A stretch of DNA of 64,000 bases. Source: Streptomyces litmocidini (GTDB lineage: Bacteria > Actinomycetota > Actinomycetes > Streptomycetales > Streptomycetaceae). The translations under genes and the position numbers were made by a program. Below, one piece after another: positions 58,760 to 64,000 of this stretch (its first letter is position 1; each line of letters starts with the position of its first letter). The stretch is taken from NCBI RefSeq assembly GCF_014649755.1, contig NZ_BMTQ01000005.1, positions 124,001-188,000 on the forward strand, read 5' to 3'. The notes beneath the pieces are model-generated. The model was not told the DNA's origin. It searched no databases and was given only the letters and a program-made list of their open reading frames with translations.

Positions 58760-60126
58760 CAGTGGCAGGTGTAGGTCGGGCCGGAGTCCTTGACCTGGTC
58801 GTCGGTGCCGACGTACTGCCAGGTGTAGGTGGTGTCGGTGAGGTCCAGCTTCAGGACGCCGTACGTTCCGCTGATCCGCTTCTGGCTGTTGGGCTGGACC
58901 GTCTCGATGTCGTAGGGCTCGGCGCCGCCCATGCCGCCGACGATCTCGACGATGCCGTCGGCGGTGGCCCGTCCGCTCGGGTCCTGCGGGGCGAAGCGCT
59001 CGTAGTGGTGGTCGTGTCCGTTGAGGACGAGGTCCGCCCTGGCCCCGTAGAGGATCTGCCAGACGGGCTTGGAGACGGGGTCGTTGCCGTGGCCGCCGGA
59101 GGAGTACAGCGGGTGGTGGAAGTAGGCGGCGATGCAGCCCTTGGTGTTCCGCGCGAGGTCGTCCTTGAGCCACTGGATCTGCGCGGCGTCGTCGAAGGTG
59201 TTGGAGTCGAGGGCGACGAAGTGCCAGTTGCCCTGGTCGTAGCTGTAGTAGGGCTTGCCCTGGGGGTAGGCGATCGCGCCGAAGTACGACTTGTAGCCGG
59301 AGAACGCGCCGGCCGGGTCGTAGGACTCGTGGTTGCCGGGCACGGGCCGGGTCTGCGCCTTGAAGACGCCCCAGGTCTTGTCGTAGTAGTTCCGGAAGTC
59401 CGACAGACGGGCGTCGTCGTACTGGTTGTCACCCATCGTCAGGTAGAAGGACGGCGCGATCCGCTGGGCCAGCGCGGCGGTCTTCGGGTGGGCGCAGGAG
59501 CTGCTGGAGGCGGTGCACTGGGCGGCGATGTCGCCGGCCGCGACGACGGTGAAGGCGCCGGTGGGCGGGGGCGTGGTGGGAGTGGGGGTGGGGGTGGGGG
59601 TGGTGGGGGTGGTGCCGTAGGCCTCCACCGTGTAGAGCGAGTAGCCGTACGAGGTGCCGCGCGCGGTCCCGTAGACGCGCAGGTAGCGGCCGGTGCCGGT
59701 GAGCCCGGTCCAGTCGTCCGTGCCGCCGTTGCCCGCGGTCTCGGTGGCGAGGCGGGTCCAGGTGGTGCCGTCGGCGGAGATCTCGACGCGGTAGGCCTTG
59801 GCGTAGGCGGCCTCCCAGACGAGCTTGACGCGGGAGACGGTGGCCGAGGGGCCGAGGTCGACCTTGATCCATTGCGGGTCGACGCCCTCGGTGCTGGCCC
59901 AGCGGGTGGTGGAGACGCCGTCGAAGGCCTTCTCCGGGCCGAAGGTGGAGTCCTCGACGGAGGAGGAGGTGGCCGGCCTGCTCTGGGAGATCAGGGTGTC
60001 GGCGGCGGCTCCCGCCCGGTCCGGGAGGGCGAGCAGGAGCCCGCCGACGAGCAGCAGCACGGCGGCGAGGACGAGGGGCAGTCGGTCGGTGGTGCGGCGG
60101 GGCGGGGCGGAGGCGAACGGGCGCAT
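58759..60126 (-). CDS. secreted metallophosphoesterase with N-terminal discoidin (F5/8 type C) domain
   Basis: 455 residues. The export signal is RLPLVLAAVLLLVGGLLLALPDRAGAA. A discoidin carbohydrate-binding domain follows (SRPATSSSVEDSTFGPEKAFDGVSTTRWASTEGVDPQWIKVDLG), then a Thr/Pro linker, then the calcineurin-like phosphoesterase with AAGDIAAQC, TMGDNQYDD, VPGNHESYD, FHHPLYSSGGHGND and LNGHDHHYERF. All metal ligands are present. The ATG at 60126 has GGGAG upstream. Probably a phosphatase on an extracellular or wall-linked substrate. Last residue pair TYTCH suggests a disulfide. Confidence 0.9.
   Translation of the reverse strand: MRPFASAPPRRTTDRLPLVLAAVLLLVGGLLLALPDRAGAAADTLISQSRPATSSSVEDSTFGPEKAFDGVSTTRWASTEGVDPQWIKVDLGPSATVSRVKLVWEAAYAKAYRVEISADGTTWTRLATETAGNGGTDDWTGLTGTGRYLRVYGTARGTSYGYSLYTVEAYGTTPTTPTPTPTPTTPPPTGAFTVVAAGDIAAQCTASSSSCAHPKTAALAQRIAPSFYLTMGDNQYDDARLSDFRNYYDKTWGVFKAQTRPVPGNHESYDPAGAFSGYKSYFGAIAYPQGKPYYSYDQGNWHFVALDSNTFDDAAQIQWLKDDLARNTKGCIAAYFHHPLYSSGGHGNDPVSKPVWQILYGARADLVLNGHDHHYERFAPQDPSGRATADGIVEIVGGMGGAEPYDIETVQPNSQKRISGTYGVLKLDLTDTTYTWQYVGTDDQVKDSGPTYTCH
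59571..59612 (+). repeat. G-rich tract encoding the Thr/Pro linker (G-quadruplex-prone)
   Basis: The plus strand reads GGTGGGAGTGGGGGTGGGGG and onward with at least six runs of three to five G. It is antisense to the TPTPTPTPTT linker of the metallophosphoesterase and could fold as a quadruplex in the non-template-of-gene orientation. Confidence 0.6.
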
Positions 60127-60490
60127 ACCTGGGCTCCCTGGCCTGGGGGTCGGCGAGAGCTGGACACCGGTGCGGGGCACCACGGACCGGCCGCGGGCGC
60201 GGGCCGGGGCGCCCGTGCCGTGGGGACGGACACGGGCGGCCGGCCGGGTGGCGGTGCGGCGCCCCACGGCGGGGTGGTGCCCGGCGGCCGGGTCAGAGCT
60301 CTCGCTGAGCGCGTCACGCCCCTCGGACGGGGCGCCGCGCCAAGCCGCTGCCGGGGAGAATAGCGGATAGTAAGGTTTCCTACCAGACTCCCGGTTCCCC
60401 CTCCCCCGGCCGGATTTCAGGGGCTCGACCGGCCTTCGGCCCGGGCCTCGGAGGACCCCCGAGGACTTCGGCCCGGAGCGGGGAGGGCCC
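60127..60490. other. metallophosphoesterase-cupin intergenic region, 364 bases
   Basis: No gene supported. It contains an imperfect palindrome TAGTAAGGTTTCCTACC (60366-60382), in the only AT-rich patch, about 240 bases upstream of the phosphoesterase. The patch is a likely promoter/operator. Around 60445-60478 CGGGCCTCGG and CCGAGG...CGGCCCG can pair as a cupin terminator. Confidence 0.5.
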
Positions 60491-60847
60491 TCAGAGACTG
60501 ATGTGGTACGCCTTGCGGAGGGTCTCGTGCACGGTCCAGGTCGTCCGGTCGCCCTCCCGCAGCACGCACGCGTCGCCGGGACCGATCTCCAGGGTGTCGC
60601 CGCCCTCGACGGCGACGGTCGCCCGTCCGGAGACCACCACGAAGAGCTCGTTGGCCTCGGTGTCGGTGACGACGCCGGGCGTGATCTGCCAGATGCCGCG
60701 CAGCTGCTTGCCGTCGGCCGACTCCCACAGCACCTTGCCCGTCACCTCGGGCGTGCCGGAGACGATCTGGCCGGGGTCGAGGGGCTCGGCCTCGAGCTCC
60801 GCGTCGGGGATGTGCACGGCGAAGGAGGGCAGGTCATGAGTCGTCAT
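60491..60847 (-). CDS. cupin-domain protein
   Basis: 118 residues, single small beta-barrel (DUF861-like cupin_3). Seen are GIWQITPGVVTDTEANELFVVVSGRATVAVEGGDTLEIGPGDACVLREGDRTTWTVHETLRKAYHI; the first cupin motif lacks the usual HxH and keeps only the Glu, so metal binding is uncertain. Resembles ureidoglycolate/ethanolamine-type small cupins of unknown role. A TTGGAG-N17-TACAGT promoter (60884-60856) ends 8 bases before the ATG, with no ribosome site. Confidence 0.82.
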   Translation of the reverse strand: MTTHDLPSFAVHIPDAELEAEPLDPGQIVSGTPEVTGKVLWESADGKQLRGIWQITPGVVTDTEANELFVVVSGRATVAVEGGDTLEIGPGDACVLREGDRTTWTVHETLRKAYHISL

Positions 60848-60855
60848 GGGCGGTG

Positions 60856-60884
60856 ACTGTAGCCGGGCCCCGGAGGCCCTCCAA
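60856..60884 (-). promoter_or_regulatory. cupin gene promoter
   Basis: On the minus strand TTGGAG (60884-60879), 17 bases, TACAGT (60861-60856). The -10 box is 8 bases from the ATG, so transcription would start at the start codon. Confidence 0.55.
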
Positions 60885-61120
60885 GGCCGGGATCACATGG
60901 AAGGGAAGCCTCCGTTTCAACCCCCACCAGGGGTGATGCCGGGAACGAGAAAGGCGACGAAATCCGCACCGGGCCTCCGTCGCAGCGCCCCAGGGTGTCG
61001 CGGCCGTCGCCGCCGCTTCCGTCCGGCGCTCCGTCACGGATTCCGCAGGTGCTCGCCCGGGTGTGGCAGGAGGTCGCCGGCGAGGTTTGCGGGGCCGGTG
61101 AGCGCGCCAAGGAATCACCC

Positions 61121-62041
61121 ATGCCCACACAGGTGTCCGAAGAGGTACGGGAAGCGCTCCACGAGGGCCGGCCCGTCGTCGCGCTGGAATCGACGCTCAT
61201 CGCCCACGGCCTGCCGCGCCCGCGCAACTTCGCCGTGGCGGTGGAGCTGGAGGAGTCCGTACGGGCCGGAGGCGCCGTCCCCGCCACGATCGCGGTCATC
61301 GACGGCACGGCCAGGATCGGCCTCGACCGGCCGGCCCTGACCCGCATCGCCGAGGACCCGTCGGTGCGGAAGCTGGGACACCGTGACCTGGCGCCCGCCC
61401 TGGCGACCGGGGCGACGGGGGCGACGACGGTCTCGGCGACGGCCCGGCTGGCGGACGCGGCCGGCGTACGGGTGTTCGCGACGGGCGGGCTCGGCGGCGT
61501 GCACCGCGAGTGGAGCGCGACACAGGACGAATCCGCCGACCTGCGTCTGCTCGCCCGGGTCGGGATCACCGTGGTGTGCGCCGGCGTCAAGTCGATCCTC
61601 GACGTGCCCGCGACGCTCCAGCGCCTGGAGACGCTGGGGGTGACGGTCGTCGGCTACGGCACGGACCGCTTCCCCGGCTTCTACCTCTCCTCCTCGGGCG
61701 AGCCCGTCGACTGGACCCTGCGCACCCCGGAGGAGGTGGCGGGGGTGATGCGGGCGCAGGACGGGCTCGACGGCCCGCGAGCCGCGCTCGTGGTGGCCAA
61801 CCCGGTGCCGCAGGCCGAGCAGTTGGACCCCGCCCTGCACGACCGGGTGCTCGCGCGGGGCCTGGCGGCGGCGAAGGAGAAGGGGATCACCGGGCAGGCG
61901 GTGACGCCGTTCCTCCTCGCATACCTGATGGTGCACACGGAAGGAGCGTCCCTGGAGGCCAACCTCGCGGCGGTGCGCGGCAACGTGCGGCTCGCCGCGA
62001 GCATCGCGGGGGCGTACGCGACCGGCGCCGACGGCCGGTGA
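61121..62041 (+). CDS. psuG: pseudouridine-5'-phosphate glycosidase
   Basis: Splits pseudouridine 5'-phosphate into uracil and ribose 5-phosphate. 306 residues. Family blocks are VVALESTLIAHGLPRPRN, GATTVSATARLADAAGVRVFATGGLGGVHR, VVCAGVKSILDVPATLQRLETLGVTVVGYGTDRFPGFY and VANPVPQAEQLD. AAGGAA supplies the ribosome site 6 bases before the ATG. Its stop overlaps the kinase start (GTGA), so the pair makes a pseudouridine salvage unit. Confidence 0.94.
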   Translation: MPTQVSEEVREALHEGRPVVALESTLIAHGLPRPRNFAVAVELEESVRAGGAVPATIAVIDGTARIGLDRPALTRIAEDPSVRKLGHRDLAPALATGATGATTVSATARLADAAGVRVFATGGLGGVHREWSATQDESADLRLLARVGITVVCAGVKSILDVPATLQRLETLGVTVVGYGTDRFPGFYLSSSGEPVDWTLRTPEEVAGVMRAQDGLDGPRAALVVANPVPQAEQLDPALHDRVLARGLAAAKEKGITGQAVTPFLLAYLMVHTEGASLEANLAAVRGNVRLAASIAGAYATGADGR

Positions 62042-62952
62042 CCCGGGCCGGAGGCGCGCTGCTGGTCGTCGGGGACGTGGTCACGGACGTCGTCGCCCGG
62101 CACCGGACCCCGCTCGCTCCCGCCACGGACACGGCGGCGGAGATCCGGACCCTGCCGGGCGGTGCCGGGGCCAACGCCGCCTGTTGGGCGGTACGTTCGG
62201 GGTGGGGCGACGTGCGGCTGCTCGGCCGGGTGGGGACGGACGCGGCCGGCTGGCACGAGCGTGCGCTGCGCGGGGCGGGCGTGCGCCCCCTGCTCGTCCC
62301 GGACGCGGACGCGGCGACGGCCACCGTGATCGCGCTGGTGGACGGTTCGTCGGAGCGCACCTTCCTGACGGACAGCGGCGCCGCGCTGCGCCTCTCCCCC
62401 GCCGACTGGTCCGCGGGGCTGCTCGACGGCGTGGCCCGGCTGCACCTCTCGGGGTACCTGTTCTTCGCCGCGCCGAGCCGCGAGACGGCCCGGCGGGCGC
62501 TGCGGGACGCACGGGACGCGGGGGTCCCGGTGAGCGTGGACCCGGCCTCGGCGGGGTTCCTGGCGGAGCTGGGAGCGGACCGCTTCCTCGCGGCGGCGGA
62601 GGGCGCCGAGACCCTGCTGCCCAACGCGGACGAGGCCCGGTCGCTCACCGGGTGCGGCGAACCGGAGGCGGCGGCAGCGGAGTTGAGCCGTCGTTTCCCG
62701 CTGGTCGTGGTCACCCTCGGGGCGGCGGGCGCGCTGGTCGCCGAGGGCGGCACGGTCACCGCGCGGGTGGCGGCGCCACCGGTGCGGCCCGTGGACTCGA
62801 CGGGCGCGGGCGACGCGTTCGCCGGGGCGTTCCTGGCCGCACGGCTCAGGGGCGCGGCCCCGGTGCGGGCCGCGGAGGCGGGCTGCCGCGCGGGCGCGGA
62901 GGCGGTCACCACCGTGGGCGGCAGACCCTCGGAGGGCCCGGTCACCGACTGA
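62038..62952 (+). CDS. psuK: PfkB-family sugar kinase, probable pseudouridine kinase
   Basis: 304 residues from the GTG overlapping psuG. PfkB signatures are TLPGGAGANAACWAVRSG in the first third and the C-terminal PVRPVDSTGAGDAFAGAFLAARL with the catalytic Asp. Assignment as pseudouridine kinase rests on the coupling to psuG; by sequence alone it is a ribokinase-type enzyme. It would supply PsuG with pseudouridine 5'-phosphate. Confidence 0.85.
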   Translation: MTRAGGALLVVGDVVTDVVARHRTPLAPATDTAAEIRTLPGGAGANAACWAVRSGWGDVRLLGRVGTDAAGWHERALRGAGVRPLLVPDADAATATVIALVDGSSERTFLTDSGAALRLSPADWSAGLLDGVARLHLSGYLFFAAPSRETARRALRDARDAGVPVSVDPASAGFLAELGADRFLAAAEGAETLLPNADEARSLTGCGEPEAAAAELSRRFPLVVVTLGAAGALVAEGGTVTARVAAPPVRPVDSTGAGDAFAGAFLAARLRGAAPVRAAEAGCRAGAEAVTTVGGRPSEGPVTD

Positions 62953-62974
62953 CGGCGGGACGGTCGCCGAGGCA

Positions 62975-63078
62975 CCGGGCTACCGGGCTACCGGGCTGCC
63001 GGGCTACCGGGCTACCGGGCTGCCGGGCTGCCGGGCTGCCGGGCTGCCGGGCTGCCGGGCTGCCGGGCTGCCGGGCTG
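62975..63078. repeat. 8-bp tandem repeat, 13 copies
   Basis: Thirteen consecutive units of CCGGGCTR without interruption. The last base follows the order A, A, G, A, A, then eight G. It fills the space between the convergent psuK and uridine-kinase-like genes and lies outside both coding regions. Confidence 0.9.
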
Positions 63079-63110
63079 CCGGGACCCGGACTCGCCGCTG
63101 GAGCCGGGCG

Positions 63111-63755
63111 TTACGGCCTGAGTCCCGTCCAGGCCGGGTGGCGCGGGTCGTCCGCCCGCACGACGACGTCCGCCGCCTCGGTGGGACCGACCTCCGTCTC
63201 GTACCGGGCGAAAGCGGGCAGGGTCCAGGACTCCTCCGTGCGCCGGGCGAGGGCGGCGGGCGAGAGGCGCAGGTGCACGGCGAGGTCGAAGGGGAACCAG
63301 TGGCCGAGCAGGAAGGGCCCGTGCAGCACGAGCACCCCGCGCGGCGGCAGCGTGACGTACGGGCTGCGGGTCGCGCGGTCCGTGGCCGGGTCCCACAGAT
63401 CCGGCAGCACGCGCCCGCTGCCACCGGGCTCCAGCGGGCCGAAGACCTCCCGCCACAGGGCCCCGGTGTCGGTCCACCCGCTGTAGTACGCGTCGGGGTC
63501 CTGCTTGCCGTACTCGTACCGCAGGGACGCGGGCCGCAGGAAGCCACCGGTCCCCACGACGTGGACCGCTCGCCCGCGCGTGCGCAGGGCCTCGGCGAGG
63601 AGCCCGGCGAACTCGTCCCCGGGCGCGGCGGGCGGCCCGTCGACGCCCACCTTGAGCCAGGCGTCGCCCGCGGCGGCGGGTGACGTGTCGAGGTGGCGGG
63701 CGAGTCCCTCCGCCAGCCGGTCCCAGGTGATCGCCTCGTATCGCATCCCGCTCAT
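63111..63755 (-). CDS. uridine-kinase-like P-loop protein with degenerate Walker A
   Basis: 214 residues, related to the actinobacterial uridine kinase family. The P-loop position reads KVGVDGPPAAPGDEFA, without the GKS/T triplet. The middle has AVHVVGTGGFLRPASLRYEYGKQDPDAYYSGWTDTGALWREV, and LVLHGPFLLGHWFPFDLAVHLRLSPAALARRT fits the lid and strand of the fold. Whether it phosphorylates anything is open. The ATG at 63755 has GGGGGAG upstream; a second ATG at 63746 is possible. Its location beside psuG-psuK hints at pyrimidine salvage, but it is convergent with them. Confidence 0.75.
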   Translation of the reverse strand: MSGMRYEAITWDRLAEGLARHLDTSPAAAGDAWLKVGVDGPPAAPGDEFAGLLAEALRTRGRAVHVVGTGGFLRPASLRYEYGKQDPDAYYSGWTDTGALWREVFGPLEPGGSGRVLPDLWDPATDRATRSPYVTLPPRGVLVLHGPFLLGHWFPFDLAVHLRLSPAALARRTEESWTLPAFARYETEVGPTEAADVVVRADDPRHPAWTGLRP

Positions 63756-63858
63756 CCTGCCCGTCGCTCCCCCTGACGTGTACCGGCCGACGCCCCGGCC
63801 TTACGGTGACCTGGCCGCGCGACCGCACGGCACCCGCGGAGGAGAGGAACCGTTCCCC

Positions 63859-64000
63859 CATGAGCCTGCGTCAGGAAGCACTGCCCTACGAGACCACGGA
63901 GGCGACGACGCCCTTCGGCCTCGGACTGCACCACGTGCAGCTCTCCCTGCCGCCGGGCGAGGAGGAGGCGTGCCGTCGATTCTACGTGGACGTCCTCGGC
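63859..64000 (+). CDS. VOC (glyoxalase/bleomycin-resistance fold) protein, cut by window edge
   Basis: Only the first 47 residues are inside the window: after about 20 variable residues, LGLHHVQLSLPPGEEEACRRFYVDVLG matches the first beta-alpha-beta unit of the VOC superfamily, with the metal-ligand His in HHVQLSL. The ATG follows GAGAGGAACC. Reaction not predictable from the fragment. Confidence 0.78.

Noticed and set aside
60848..61120. Riboswitch or small RNA upstream of psuG
   Set aside because: The spacer has GC-rich inverted bits but no recognisable aptamer element. The psuG ribosome site is simply exposed before the ATG.

Overview
The window is a gene-dense, very GC-rich actinobacterial chromosome segment, almost certainly Streptomyces. 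Supporting signs are third-position G/C in every real gene, frequent GTG/TTG starts, RbpA, WhiA, the OpcA/Zwf pair, SufR-led suf genes and a mycothiol-type maleylpyruvate isomerase. From memory the gene order follows the core S. coelicolor region around dapD, suf, ctaA/ctaB, tkt, whiA and uvrABC. I see no phage, insertion sequence, CRISPR, tRNA or rRNA.

Layout. (1) 1-2.5 kb: 5' part of dapD, a wrecked TetR gene, its SMR efflux partner, and a membrane protein. (2) 2.5-9.2 kb: the complete suf operon on the minus strand (sufR-sufB-sufD-Rieske ferredoxin-sufC-sufS-sufU-sufT). Its control region carries a SufR-type operator and a perfect 19-bp iron-box palindrome. (3) 9.2-14.5 kb: DUF72 protein, an ABC exporter pair, ctaA, an amidohydrolase and a small conserved protein. 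(4) 14.5-26.2 kb: ctaB and tkt divergent, then tal-zwf-opcA-pgl (pentose phosphate pathway), two PH-domain membrane proteins, and pgi. (5) 26-31.5 kb: MFS transporter, rbpA, secG, tpiA, pgk, gap. (6) 31.7-40.6 kb: a large secreted M14 carboxypeptidase, then uvrC-rapZ-yvcK-whiA with overlapping starts and stops, and a Tat-exported Rieske protein. (7) 40.8-48 kb: uvrA, a maleylpyruvate isomerase-family protein, an MBL hydrolase, an MHS transporter, and terC with a long structured leader. (8) 48-54 kb: a TerD protein fused to an FtsK-like domain, a plain TerD, uvrB, and an MHYT sensor. (9) 54-64 kb: ogt, two MFS transporters, a beta-propeller protein, a discoidin-metallophosphoesterase, a cupin, psuG-psuK, a uridine-kinase-like protein and the start of a VOC protein.

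How the genes work together: glucose-6-phosphate is supplied to both glycolysis (pgi, gap, pgk, tpiA) and the oxidative and non-oxidative pentose phosphate pathway (zwf, opcA, pgl, tkt, tal). ctaA and ctaB make heme A for cytochrome oxidase, and suf builds Fe-S clusters. All three nucleotide-excision-repair subunits plus an alkyltransferase are present. uvrC, uvrB and ogt each carry the same promoter, TGTCGGTG-N8-TANNNT, placed so that the mRNA would begin at or next to the start codon. This matches the RecA-independent (PafBC-type) DNA-damage promoter known from mycobacteria.

The most interesting items are regulatory: the two stacked metal/cluster operators ahead of suf, the three shared DNA-damage promoters, and the terC leader, which looks like a manganese (yybP-ykoY) riboswitch sequestering the ribosome site. 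I found no convincing wholly new multi-gene system; the TerD-FtsK-like fusion next to a plain TerD and TerC is the least understood cluster here.
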